64,000 nucleotides of DNA. Origin: Tragulus kanchil (Eukaryota; Chordata; Mammalia; Artiodactyla; Tragulidae). Positions 37,593 through 50,416 of this stretch are shown in pieces. The stretch spans positions 120,553,123 to 120,617,122 of the forward strand of contig JAIOJX010000004.1 of the NCBI GenBank assembly GCA_022376925.1. The letters run 5' to 3'. The translations under genes were made by a program, and so were the position numbers. Position 1 is the first letter of the stretch. Each line of letters begins with the position of its first letter. The notes under the pieces are model-generated. The model was not told where the DNA came from. It saw only the letters and a program-made list of their open reading frames with translations, and searched no databases.

Positions 37593-39858
37593 AACCAAGT
37601 TACAGATGATCATCTTTGACATAGGTATCAATCTTGGAATCAGTTATCACAGATTTTCAGTCATAGGATAAAAGTTTACCTATTTTTACACACAAATACT
37701 ACTCCTAACCATTTGATAGAAACAAATTATCAGCCTAATGTAGGAAGATTTCTATAAAATAGAATTTTCTCTAGTTAAAGCTTTGCTTAATTTTTTCCTA
37801 AAATAATCTTTGGTCTTATGTTCCCTCACAGGTCAGTTACCCTTCTGTGCTTTTCCTTTATATCTAGATTTAAAATTGTGGGTGCTTCATCACCTTTCAA
37901 GTTCTTTGGAAGCTTCATTTCAGAGGGATTCTTGAAAGAGATTATTTCTGGGTTCTGTGGCTTTATGTTTATTGTCAAAACTTCTTTATAATTCTTTATT
38001 TTAACTGGTAAGAACCTTCTTAGTTCATTTTATAAGACAACCATGAATTAATATTCTTATGTCATAAAACAAAAGATTTGAAAGAGAATAAATTTGCCTT
38101 CAAGAGAAAAAGGGGTTGAGTGCCTTTGCCAAATTTGTCATGATATCTAAAAAGTTAGAACTTTCCACTCTATCCATATAATCTATTCCTAAAACAATAT
38201 TTTATAAACAAATTTCTTCATTAAGAGTACTGCAGTAGCACTATTTATCAAGGCCAAACTTCTTATCTGTGGAGGAATGTTCTCTATACCTAATCAAAAT
38301 CCTACAATCCTGTGAAGCTGCTCTTTTTGCAGTTCTAAGAAAACCTCCTTATAAATTCTTCTCTGGACCTGTGCTCATGAGTATTTCATTCCAGGGTCCC
38401 TCATTTCCCCTCCCGCTCCTTTTTCTCTGTCCTTTCCATCCTCAGGGCCTAAGAAATGCCATTCCTATACTTCTTCTGGAGCCTAAGACCTTCAGTGCCA
38501 CCAAAGCTGTATGGAACTGAAATTTTTAGATTTTATAAACTAGCAAACGGTTTAGCTTTGAGATTATCCTCACACTCTTGTCACATACTGTGCTTGAATT
38601 TCTATTTAGTTATAAAAGCTTTGAGTCAGGATCGGTGTCTTTCATTTTTTTTATATTTCCTATAGTTTCCTCCAATGTGCTGGTAAAGGAAATCATTCAT
38701 CGATTTGAATTTATGCTACCCCTGAACCAAGTTACAGATGATCATCTTTGACATAGGTATCAATCTTGGAATCAGTTATCACAGATTTTCAGTCATAGGA
38801 TAAAAGTTTACCTATTTTTACACACAAATACTACTCCTAACCATTTGATAGAAACAAATTATCAGCCTAATGTAGGAAGATTTCTATAAAATAGAATTTT
38901 CTCTAGTTAAAGCTTTGCTTAATTTTTTCCTAAAATAATCTTTGGTCTTATGTTCCCTCACAGGTCAGTTACCCTTCTGTGCTTTTCCTTTATATCTAGA
39001 TTTAAAATTGTGGGTGCTTCATCACCTTTCAAGTTCTTTGGAAGCTTCATTTCAGAGGGATTCTTGAAAGAGATTATTTCTGGGTTCTGTGGCTTTATGT
39101 TTATTGTCAAAACTTCTTTATAATTCTTTATTTTAACTGGTAAGAACCTTCTTAGTTCATTTTATAAGACAACCATGAATTAATATTCTTATGTCATAAA
39201 ACAAAAGATTTGAAAGAGAATAAATTTGCCTTCAAGAGAAAAAGGGGTTGAGTGCCTTTGCCAAATTTGGCATGATATCTAAAAGTTAGAACTTTCCACT
39301 CTATCCATATAATCTATTCCTAAAACAATATTTTATAAACAAATTTCTTCATTAAGAGTACTGCAGTAGCACTATTTATCAAGGCCAAACTTCTTATCTG
39401 TGGAGGAATGTTCTCTATACCTAATCAAAATCCTACAATCCTGTGAAGCTGCTCTTTTTGCAGTTCTAAGAAAACCTCCTTATAAATTCTTCTCTGGACC
39501 TGTGCTCATGAGTATTTCATTCCAGGGTCCCTCATTTCCCCTCCCGCTCCTTTTTCTCTGTCCTTTCCATCCTCAGGGCCTAAGAAATGCCATTCCTATA
39601 CTTCTTCTGGAGCCTAAGACCTTCAGTGCCACCAAAGCTGTATGGAACTGAAATTTTTAGATTTTTATAAACTAGCAAACGGTTTAGCTTTGAGATTATC
39701 CTCACACTCTTGTCACATACTGTGCTTGAATTTCTATTTAGTTATAAAAGCTTTGAGTCAGGATCGGTGTCTTTCATTTTTTTTATATTTCCTATAGTTT
39801 CCTCCAATGTGCTGGTAAAGGAAATCATTCATCGATTTGAATTTATGCTACCCCTGAA
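37593..39858 (+). repeat. Tandem duplication D15 (junction 38725)
   Basis: Positions 37593-38724 recur at 38725-39858 (offset 1132 then 1131). T at 38138 is G at 39270; one A-run and one T-run differ. Confidence 0.97.
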
Positions 39859-41874
39859 ATTCTTTTTCTTTTTGCCACCTTTTCCCAACTTACCTTAAAC
39901 AAAGTACCCTATTCTAGATGCAAATCTGACTACTACAAGAATTCATTTCCAAAAAAAGTGTATCATTGCCATTACCTAAGGCTGTCAGAACTGCAGTCTC
40001 TGGCCCCACTCCAGACTTATTATATCCTAATATGCTTTTTAGTGAGACACTAGTGTGCATAAATGGATTCTTATGCATATTAAAATGTGGGAAACATTGT
40101 ACTAAAGAATCCAGTCTGAATCATTTGGAAACCCTGCACTAAAGAATTCATTTTGAATCAGTAGTCTTTGATTTTTACATTCAGGAACATGTATATTTAA
40201 ACCTCTGTTTTATCATTCACATGTGTATGTGTGTTGTGTGAAAAGGAGAAGGAAGAGAGAGAGCCAGGGGAAAATTGGGGGAGATAAGCAATTTTTTGCT
40301 TTAGTAGACTCACCTCATATTTATCTAGTGAATATATTTTCTATTTAGATAGACTATTATATTCTGCAGTACATTTTGTATTAAAGTGCATAGGAAAACA
40401 TAGCTGTCAAGATATTACTTCAAAAAACACACTTGAGGTATCTAAGAGCCGAAATCATTTGATGAATTTTTTAAAGGCTGGCTGCTTTTTAAAGGCATTT
40501 ATAATTCAAGGTGTTTGATTAACTTTTAAAGAGTTGAGTGCTGGTAGATTTAAAACCAAAAGGAAAGATTTGGAGTGATCTGGTGGATTTTTAAAGATGG
40601 ATAGAATCAGGAAAACCATGGACCTACTCTTCTTAACTATGATAGTTTTATGTGATTTTTGTTCCAATTACATAACACACCCCCTTTAATCTTTTCTTAT
40701 ATCATGTGAGCTAACATGGGACTAGCAGTGATTGTTTCTTATCTACCCAGTAGGTATTGTATGGAACTGAAATTTTTAGATTTTATAAACTAGCAAACGG
40801 TTTAGCTTTGAGATTATCCTCACACTCTTGTCACATACTGTGCTTGAATTTCTATTTAGTTATAAAAGCTTTGAGTCAGGATCGGTGTCTTTCATTTTTT
40901 TTATATTTCCTATAGTTTCCTCCAATGTGCTGGTAAAGGAAATCATTCATCGATTTGAATTTATGCTACCCCTGAAATTCTTTTTCTTTTTGCCACCTTT
41001 TCCCAACTTACCTTAAACAAAGTACCCTATTCTAGATGCAAATCTGACTACTACAAGAATTCATTTCCAAAAAGTGTATCATTGCCATTACCTAAGGCTG
41101 TCAGAACTGCAGTCTCTGGCCCCACTCCAGACTTATTATATCCTAATATGCTTTTTAGTGAGACACTAGTGTGCATAAATGGATTCTTATGCATATTAAA
41201 ATGTGGGAAACATTGTACTAAAGAATCCAGTCTGAATCATTTGGAAACCCTGCACTAAAGAATTCATTTTGAATCAGTAGTCTTTGATTTTTACATTCAG
41301 GAACATGTATATTTAAACCTCTGTTTTATCATTCACATGTGTATGTGTGTTGTGTGAAAAGGAGAAGGAAGAGAGAGAGCCAGGGGAAAATTGGGGGAGA
41401 TAAGCAATTTTTTGCTTTAGTAGACTCACCTCATATTTATCTAGTGAATATATTTTCTATTTAGATAGACTATTATATTCTGCAGTACATTTTGTATTAA
41501 AGTGCATAGGAAAACATAGCTGTCAAGATATTACTTCAAAAAACACACTTGAGGTATCTAAGAGCCGAAATCATTTGATGAATTTTTTAAAGGCTGGCTG
41601 CTTTTTAAAGGCATTTATAATTCAAGGTGTTTGATTAACTTTTAAAGAGTTGAGTGCTGGTAGATTTAAAACCAAAAGGAAAGATTTGGAGTGATCTGGT
41701 GGATTTTTAAAGATGGATAGAATCAGGAAAACCATGGACCTACTCTTCTTAACTATGATAGTTTTATGTGATTTTTGTTCCAATTACATAACACACCCCC
41801 TTTAATCTTTTCTTATATCATGTGAGCTAACATGGGACTAGCAGTGATTGTTTCTTATCTACCCAGTAGGTATT
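39639..41874 (+). repeat. Tandem duplication D16 (junction 40758)
   Basis: Positions 39639-40757 recur at 40758-41874 (offset 1119 then 1118). The first about 220 bases are also at 38507, so that stretch is present three times. Confidence 0.97.
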
Positions 41875-42888
41875 CTAAAAATCACTGTGATAGTCTGTGA
41901 TGTATTTTAACTTGACAGTGACAAGCAGTATAAATGTATGGTAGATATCAGTTTATAAATAGTGTTGCGTAAAGCTGATTTTATGTAGACATTAGGCAGT
42001 TGAAGAAGTCACAATGGAATTTAAAGACACAGGCATCCTAAGGAAGGGAAAGGGATGAGGAGTTAAGGAGTGAAAAGTATAAATCTTAATAGAAGCATCC
42101 ACTTATCCAACAGAATGAACCAATCATGTTCTAAAAGTATTTGTAGTAAAATAGGCACCATAAAAGAGAAACACAATGCAGCATCTGGTGAATAGCATCA
42201 GTGCTCTTCAGAAATATCTGGCTATTTGGGATGTTGTGTTCAAATGTGAGAAACCATATTTTATAAAGAATGTTTCCAATCTGGTGTAATTTTTTCTGCT
42301 CCTCATTAATTTATTGACTCATTCATTCTTCCTTTCTTGAAGCAAGTGATATTGTGTGACTAAATCTTTGGTAAGGTTTGACATTGTAAATGTGGTATAC
42401 CATTAAATACCTTATCTTATAGATTAGCATTGAGAAATATCACATAGCAAATAAATGCAATAATGTGCTGTAGGGGCTACATTGGAAGAGGATCAAAACA
42501 GAGTGAAGGCACAAAGGTGAATTCTCCGTGGAGTAATAAGGGATGGTGTCCATTAATATGAAGCCATCTTACTTGAGACAAGTCTAAAGAATTGGAGTGG
42601 TTAGTTCATGAGCAAATTGCTTATGAGAGGGTAGAGGGTGTAGGATATGGTTGTTCTATTTCACAAATTTGGAGGGTCAGTTAATTTACAAAACCTCACT
42701 GTTTCCCTGATTCTAGCAGGTACAGCCAAAATCACAGGAAAAACTACGGAGAAAGGGGAAGAAACAAAGGAAAAAGGAAGGACACTTATGTTTTGAGAGG
42801 GTCCATTCTGTGCTAAGTTTGTACCAGGCTCTCTTAGGCATTGTGGAAACCTCAAAGCAGTTTTGACAGTCCAAACTTATCTGAGGTG

Positions 42889-43096
42889 CTTTTCTGGTGG
42901 CTCAGATGACAAACAATCTTCCTGTAATGCAGGAAACCTGTTCAATCCTTGAGGTGGGAAGATTCCCTGGAGAAGGGCATGGCAACCCACTCCAGTATTC
43001 TTGCCTGGAGAAATCCATGGACAGAGGATCCTGACGGGCCACAGTCCCTGGGGTTGGAAAGAGTCAGACATGACTGAGTGACTAACACTTCATTTC
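42889..43096 (+). mobile_element. Bov-tA-type SINE with target-site duplication
   Basis: TTTCTGGTGGCTCAGATGAC through AAAGAGTCAGACATGACTGA. Bounded by AACTTATCTGAGGTG (42874-42888) and AACTTGTCTGAGGTG (43097-43111), a 15-base duplication with one mismatch. Single copy. Confidence 0.92.
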
Positions 43097-43493
43097 AACT
43101 TGTCTGAGGTGTCATCACTTGACTCAGTGCTCACAGCTCTCCTGTGATCACCCTAATCCTGGGTTTTAAGGATTACAGACTCCGATTATAAGGCAATGAC
43201 TTTAAGTGACTAAATAACAGAATGAGCTGCAGTAGAGTGCACTAATCATTGTGAAAGTATGACGGTGTCTCCAGGGATTGAAATAATCAGATCTTTAGGA
43301 AAAAAGCAAAATTGGGTATTCTGTTTATTAGTATATTTATCACACTATCAAATCTATCTATATACAATATAGTACAATATCTGCATGTCAAATATATCTA
43401 ACCTCTGTTTCAGAAAATTATAAAAAATGAAACTTTTCAAAATATATCAAATACTATAAAATGTACATCTATTTTATGTTTTTGTGTACGTGA

Positions 43494-43650
43494 ATGCTTA
43501 CTCATGTCTAGCCCTTTACAAAGATATGAACTATAGCCCACCAGACTCCTCTGTGTATGGGATTTCCCAGGCAAGAGTACCAGAGTGGGTTGCCATTTTC
43601 TCTTCCAGAGGATCTTCCCAACCCAGGGGTCGAACCCTCCTATTATCCTA
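43494..43650 (-). mobile_element. Bov-tA-type SINE, partial
   Basis: Minus-strand match: GGCAAGAGTACCAGAGTGGG, GGATCTTCCCAACCCAGGGG, GTCGAACCCTCC. Confidence 0.8.
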
Positions 43651-44777
43651 CTCTAAATATCTTTAGCTCCTTATATTCCAATCCATTTGACCACCAAGCT
43701 TGATAAACAAATTGATTTAAGCCAGATGTTACCATATTCTATGCCAAAAGAGACAGTAGTCTACTAGTTCACTAGTATAAATAGGGAAAGTTTACAAATA
43801 GAAAACAAAACAGTGATATTTCTTCTTGTACATTACTATGAGATACTGGATTAGAAAACCAAATAATTTCTAGAAAGTTAGTAATTTAATGTACAACAGA
43901 GAATTACTTTTATTTCATCCTGTTGGGTATCAAATAGTGAAGCAGCTCTTGCTTAGGTTACTATGATAAGCCAAGTACAAATTTTCCCATAAATTCTAGA
44001 AACAGGTTTAAAATTTTCATTGTCTTACAAATTTGTAATGAGTTCATGGTTAACTCTGTGTTACAGCAATGTCAAGCTCTGTTGTACAGGTCAGAGAAAT
44101 ATTTCTGAGTTGAAAACTTCTTGATAAAATGATTGTTTATATAGGTGACAGTAATGTCAGGTGGACTGAAATGTTTATAGTCAAGGTTAACGAATGTCAG
44201 CAAAAACAACATTGGATGGTTGACATATACCCTAAGGATTATTAAAGGTATATGTACATATTGTATTATTTATGTATAAATATAGGTAGTGTGGTAGGCC
44301 AAATTTAACCTCCTGGGATACATTCCTTGTGATGTTCAAATTGAAAACAGAGATTTCTAATATTCCTGTGATGGAATGGAATTACTTTCAGTTTCCTTGT
44401 TTAGTAAGTGAAATAACTTAACCTGTTAAGAAAATAACTCACCGTATTAAGGCAAAGAGAGGAGTCATGCTGAATTAAAATACATATGTCAATTTCCTAT
44501 TACTTGTGTACTTAATTATCATTTAGAAATGTATATCCTGATGAAATAATATATTTCCAAGAAATTTGCACTGAGACTTCTTAATCAGTGCTTAAAACCA
44601 GGAAATTTCTAGTTGAGTTCTCAGAGAGTAAACAAACAAGAGAGGTAAAAAAGAAAGAAAGATTGAAACAAGTGACAGGGTCTAGAAAATATGCCAGAAA
44701 ACTGGTTTTCAAAGGTTACATCTGCAGGCTATACTCAGGTTGTTTTTCAGGAGTTCAGTTTTGTTTCATTTGATTTT
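43651..44777. other. Intronic sequence, nothing recognised
   Basis: Single-copy AT-rich intron; no gene or classifiable repeat seen. Confidence 0.5.
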
Positions 44778-44902
44778 ATTCTCCTTTTGAAGTAATCTAA
44801 GCACAAAAGCAAATTAATTTTATACCTGGTGAGTAAGAATATATCTACATTGACGGAACATTATTAAACCTAGATACTTTCTCCATTATACACATTGCAC
44901 AA

Positions 44903-45112
44903 AAAACTCTGGTAGCTCAATGGTAAAGGGTCTGCCCTACCAATGCAGGAGACGGAAACATGGGTTCAATCCTTGGGTAGGGAAGGTCCCTTAGAGAAGT
45001 AAATGGCAGATCACGCCAGCATTCTTGCCTGGAAAATCCTATGGACAGAGAAGCCTAGTGGTCTATACTCCATAGGGCTGCAAAGAGTCTGACAAGACTG
45101 AACAGGTGCATA
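44903..45112 (+). mobile_element. Bov-tA-type SINE (diverged)
   Basis: ACTCTGGTAGCTCAATGGTA, ACATGGGTTCAATCCTTGGG, GCAAAGAGTCTGACAAGACT. Confidence 0.85.
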
Positions 45113-45994
45113 CATTAAAGAAGGTATGTAAAGCTTTTGGCAAGTTATATTACGAAGGGAAGATAGCCTACAGGGGAACAAGTATTATTTCATATTAAAA
45201 GTTAAGACTAGAACTTCATGTCAACCTTGAGTTTTTCCACTATCACTGTTGTATTCACAAGCATTTTAAAATAATTTTCTTTAGGCTGAGAACTCAAGGT
45301 ACAAGCATTATGAGGGATAAAATAATGCTTACTGTGTGATTGTTGCCTCTGTCTCAAATTAGCTGGAGAGACAAGGTCAATAGGAAGCAAGTAGAAAATA
45401 TAGTACAAGACAATTAGTGACAAACTAATTTCTACACAATTTCAAAGGAACTCAAAGGGTACTATGCGATACAGATGACTAAACTGGTTTTTCTCTCTGT
45501 TGTTTACATGTACACACACACACGCACACTTTAAATATACAAAAACTCCATGTGTAACACCTAAAACAGGACTCTCTTCACTCAATAAGTGGAAACTCAA
45601 AATAACTTGACATTAAGAGAAAATCAATTTACAAAGAAACACCTACTCCATTCATATGGAATCTGGAAATTCAGTTTATGAAATCTAAGACTCTTATGAT
45701 CAGGTTTAATTTTTCTCATTGCTAAGTGTGCTGCCTTGCTTGTTTCAGTTCATAATGGAAGCAAAGTGCATGGAAGCATTAAAAACAAAGAACTTTTGAA
45801 GTTGTTTTTTTTACACTACCAGTGACTATTTCTAGAATATTAGTTCAGTTCAGTGGCACAGTCATTTGAATTCTCCTTTTGAAGTAATCTAAGCACAAAA
45901 GCAAATTAATTTTATACCTGGTGAGTAAGAATATATCTACATTGACGGAACATTATTAAACCTAGATACTTTCTCCATTATACACATTGCACAA

Positions 45995-46204
45995 AAAACT
46001 CTGGTAGCTCAATGGTAAAGGGTCTGCCCTACCAATGCAGGAGACGGAAACATGGGTTCAATCCTTGGGTAGGGAAGGTCCCTTAGAGAAGTAAATGGCA
46101 GATCACGCCAGCATTCTTGCCTGGAAAATCCTATGGACAGAGAAGCCTAGTGGTCTATACTCCATAGGGCTGCAAAGAGTCTGACAAGACTGAACAGGTG
46201 CATA
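45995..46204 (+). mobile_element. Bov-tA-type SINE (D17 second copy)
   Basis: Same as 44903-45112, offset 1092. Confidence 0.85.
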
Positions 46205-46924
46205 CATTAAAGAAGGTATGTAAAGCTTTTGGCAAGTTATATTACGAAGGGAAGATAGCCTACAGGGGAACAAGTATTATTTCATATTAAAAGTTAAGAC
46301 TAGAACTTCATGTCAACCTTGAGTTTTTCCACTATCACTGTTGTATTCACAAGCATTTTAAAATAATTTTCTTTAGGCTGAGAACTCAAGGTACAAGCAT
46401 TATGAGGGATAAAATAATGCTTACTGTGTGATTGTTGCCTCTGTCTCAAATTAGCTGGAGAGACAAGGTCAATAGGAAGCAAGTAGAAAATATAGTACAA
46501 GACAATTAGTGACAAACTAATTTCTACACAATTTCAAAGGAACTCAAAGGGTACTATGCGATACAGATGACTAAACTGGGTTTTCTCTCTGTTGTTTACA
46601 TGTACACACACACACGCACACTTTAAATATACAAAAACTCCATGTGTAACACCTAAAACAGGACTCTCTTCACTCAATAAGTGGAAACTCAAAATAACTT
46701 GACATTAAGAGAAAATCAATTTACAAAGAAACACCTACTCCATTCATATGGAATCTGGAAATTCAGTTTATGAAATCTAAGACTCTTATGATCAGGTTTA
46801 ATTTTTCTCATTGCTAAGTGTGCTGCCTTGCTTGTTTCAGTTCATAATGGAAGCAAAGTGCATGGAAGCATTAAAAACAAAGAACTTTTGAAGTTGTTTT
46901 TTTTACACTACCAGTGACTATTTC

Positions 46925-48530
46925 TAGAATATTAGTTCAGTTCAGTGGCACAGTCATGTCTGACTCTTTGCAGCCCCACGGACTGCAGCATGCCAGGCTT
47001 TCCTGTCCTTCATCATCTCTTGGAGCTTGCTCAAACTCATGTCCATTGACTCAGTGATGCCATCCATCCATCTTGGCCTCTGTTATCGCCTTTCCCTTTT
47101 GCCTTTTATTTTTCTCAACAACAGGCTCTTTTCCAGTGAGTCATCTCTTCACATCAGGTGGGCAAATTATTGGAGTTTCAGCTTCAACATCGCTCCTTCC
47201 AATGAACATTCAGGGTTGATTTCCTTTAGGACTGACTGGTGTAATCTCCTTGCTGTTCAAGGGACTCTCAAGAGCCTTCTCTAACACCACATTTCAAAGG
47301 CATCAGTTCTTCAGCACTCAGCCTTCTTCATGCCCCAGCTCTCACATTCATACATGGATACTGGTAAAACCATAGCTTTGACTAGATGGACTTTTCAGCA
47401 AAGTGATGTCTCAGCTTTTGAATACACTGTCTAGGTTTGACAAGCATTTCTTCCAAGGAGAAGTTGTTTTTTAATTTCATGGCTGCAGTCACCATTTACA
47501 GTGATTTTGGAGCCCAAGAAAATAAACTCTGTCACTATTTCCATTGTTTGCCCATCTATTTGCCATGAAGTGATGGAACCAGATACCATGATCTTTGTTT
47601 TTGGAATGTTAAGTTTTAGGCCAACTTTTTCACTGTCCTCTTTCACTTTCATCAAGACATGCTTCAGTTCCTTTTCATTTTCTGCCATAAGGATGGTGTA
47701 ATCTGCATAACTGAAGTTATTGATATTTCTCCTGGCAATCTTGACTCCAGCTTGTGCTTCATCCAGACCAGCATTTCACATGATGTACTCTGCATATAAA
47801 TTAAATAAGCAAGGTGACAATATACAGCTGTGATGTACTTCTCTCCAAATTTGGAACCAATCTGTTGTTCCATGTCCAGTTCTAACTGTTGCTTCTTGTC
47901 CTGAGTACAGGTTTTGCAGGAGACAGATAAGGTGCTCTGGTATTCCCATCTCTTTCAGAACTTTACACAGTTTGTTGTGGTCCACACAATCAAATGCTTT
48001 AGCTTAGTCAATGAAGCTGAAGTATATGTTTTTCTGGAATTTCCTTGCTCTTTTTATGATCCAACAGATGTTGGCAATTTGATTTCTCATTCCTCTGCCT
48101 TTTCTAAATCCAATTTGTACATCTGGAAATTATTGGTTCATATACTGTTGAAGCCTAGCTGGAAGATTTTGAGCATTACCTTGCTAAAATGTGAAATGAG
48201 TGCAATGGTGTGATAGTTTGAACATTCTTTGGCTTTAATTTTCCATGGTATCGAAATGAAAGCTGACCTTTTCCAGTCTTGAGGCCACTGCTGAGTTTTC
48301 CAAATTTTCTGGCATATTGAGTGTAGCAGTTTAGAAGCATCATATTTTCATATTTGAAATAGCTTAGCTGGAATTCCATCACGCCCACTAGCTTTGTTCA
48401 CAGTAATGCTTCCTAGGGTCCACTTGACTTCACACACTAAGATGTCTGGCTCTAGGTGACTGATCACACCGTCATGGTCATTTGGCTTATTAAAATCTTT
48501 TTATGTATAGTTCTTTTGTGTATTCTTTCC
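46925..48530 (-). mobile_element. BovB (RTE) LINE, 3' end and reverse-transcriptase region, inactive
   Basis: On the minus strand the 3' tail (TCAGACATGACTGTGCCACT) is followed upstream by coding remnants of the BovB reverse transcriptase. Peptides include DHNKLCKVLKEMGIPEH, GQEATVRTGHGTTDWFQI and CILSPCLFNLYAEYIM. The frame is split over several ORFs (47431-47688, 47664-47873, 47776-47985) by frameshifts and stops, so it cannot make an active enzyme. BovB is the autonomous partner whose 3' tail is shared by Bov-tA SINEs. The element continues leftward in minus-strand order into the region beyond 48592, after duplication D18. Confidence 0.92.
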
Positions 48531-49606
48531 ATTTTTCTTCTTTTAATCTCATTTGACTCTATTTGCCATGAGTATGCGAACCAAGATTACCAAAATAAAC
48601 TCTGTCACTATTTCCATTTTTTGCCCATCTATTTGCCATGAAGTGATGGAACCAGATACCATGATCTTTGTTTTTGGAATGTTAAGTTTTAGGCCAACTT
48701 TTTCACTGTCCTCTTTCACTTTCATCAAGACATGCTTCAGTTCCTTTTCATTTTCTGCCATAAGGATGGTGTAATCTGCATAACTGAAGTTATTGATATT
48801 TCTCCTGGCAATCTTGACTCCAGCTTGTGCTTCATCCAGACCAGCATTTCACATGATGTACTCTGCATATAAATTAAATAAGCAAGGTGACAATATACAG
48901 CTGTGATGTACTTCTCTCCAAATTTGGAACCAATCTGTTGTTCCATGTCCAGTTCTAACTGTTGCTTCTTGTCCTGAGTACAGGTTTTGCAGGAGACAGA
49001 TAAGGTGCTCTGGTATTCCCATCTCTTTCAGAACTTTACACAGTTTGTTGTGGTCCACACAATCAAATGCTTTAGCTTAGTCAATGAAGCTGAAGTATAT
49101 GTTTTTCTGGAATTTCCTTGCTCTTTTTATGATCCAACAGATGTTGGCAATTTGATTTCTCATTCCTCTGCCTTTTCTAAATCCAATTTGTACATCTGGA
49201 AATTATTGGTTCATATACTGTTGAAGCCTAGCTGGAAGATTTTGAGCATTACCTTGCTAAAATGTGAAATGAGTGCAATGGTGTGATAGTTTGAACATTC
49301 TTTGGCTTTAATTTTCCATGGTATCGAAATGAAAGCTGACCTTTTCCAGTCTTGAGGCCACTGCTGAGTTTTCCAAATTTTCTGGCATATTGAGTGTAGC
49401 AGTTTAGAAGCATCATATTTTCATATTTGAAATAGCTTAGCTGGAATTCCATCACGCCCACTAGCTTTGTTCACAGTAATGCTTCCTAGGGTCCACTTGA
49501 CTTCACACACTAAGATGTCTGGCTCTAGGTGACTGATCACACCGTCATGGTCATTTGGCTTATTAAAATCTTTTTATGTATAGTTCTTTTGTGTATTCTT
49601 TCCATC
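47519..49606 (+). repeat. Tandem duplication D18 (junction 48592)
   Basis: Positions 47519-48530 recur at 48592-49606, offset 1073. Bases 48531-48591 are noisy: they first resemble 49604-49625, then give a degraded copy of 47556-47590. Confidence 0.96.
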
Positions 49607-49910
49607 TCTTCTTAATCTCTTCTGCTTCTGTTAGTTGCATACCATACCGTTTCTGTTCTTTATTGTGACTATATTTGTATGAAATATTTCCTTGGTATCT
49701 CTGGTTTTCTTGTAGAGATCTCTAGTCTCTCCTATTCAGTTGTTCCCTCTATTTCTTGACATTGTTCACTTAAGAAGTCTTTCTTATCTCTCCTTGGTAT
49801 TCTTTGGAAGCATGCATTCAGATAAATATATCTTCCTTTTTCTCCTTTGCCTTTCGCATCTCCTCTCAGCTATTCAGAAGGCCTCCTCAGACAGACATTT
49901 TTCCTTTTTT
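48592..49910 (-). mobile_element. BovB LINE, D18 second copy and 5' continuation
   Basis: Positions 48592-49606 repeat 47519-48530, and new BovB sequence follows to 49910 (CTCCTTTGCCTTTCGCATCT, AGGCCTCCTCAGACAGACAT). There it is interrupted by a SINE, and about 35 more BovB bases follow at 50159-50195. Confidence 0.88.
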
Positions 49911-50158
49911 CTGCAGGGGGAGGGCCACTTCTATTGGTGTTTCATTCATTTATTTTCATCTGTCTTTGTTCTTTGGCCTGTGTGGGCCTCCCAACACAGT
50001 GGCCCTCTCATCGCAGAGCACTGGCTCTTGGCGCATGCACTCCAGAGCTCTGGCTCGGTAGTTGGACACATCGGTCCACCAGGCCAGGGATCAAACCGAC
50101 ACCCCTTGCACTGCAAGGCGGTGTCCTTACCCACTAGACCACCACAGAAGCCCCCCCC
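49911..50158 (-). mobile_element. CHR/SINE2-type SINE nested in BovB
   Basis: Inserted in BovB with ATTTTTCCTTTTT on both sides (49897-49909 and 50159-50171). The SINE is internally shortened: the usual stretch between GTCCA and CCAGGCCAGGGATC is missing. Confidence 0.88.
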
Positions 50159-50416
50159 ATTTTTCCTTTTTGCATTTCTTTTTTTTGGGGATAGTTTGTG
50201 GAATATATCTCATGAATATACTCTTGTTTGTTTTGTTTCTTACTAAAAAATTATTGAGAAGATGTTAAGAGATACTGGCTGAGGAGTTTTGTTGAGTGAA
50301 CACAGCTCATTAGATAACTTCTGAAAGGACTTTGCTAGTGTAAATATATCTTTATCCCTTAGTTTTTCCATTGGCTATTGAAACTCATTTTGTAGAACAT
50401 GTTGTAGTTTCATTTT

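Larger units (their letters stand above)
37593..42873. other. Intronic sequence with duplications D15 and D16, nothing else recognised
   Basis: Apart from the two duplicated blocks I recognise no element. A short AGAGAGAG run lies near 40254 and 41373. ORFs of up to 83 codons are not conserved-looking. Confidence 0.5.
44778..46957 (+). repeat. Tandem duplication D17 (junction 45870)
   Basis: Positions 44778-45869 recur at 45870-46957, offset 1092. The break falls inside the BovB tail, which is complete only after the second copy. Confidence 0.97.

Noticed and set aside
49740..50246. 168-codon ORF
   Set aside because: Composed of BovB sequence read in antisense plus the nested SINE.
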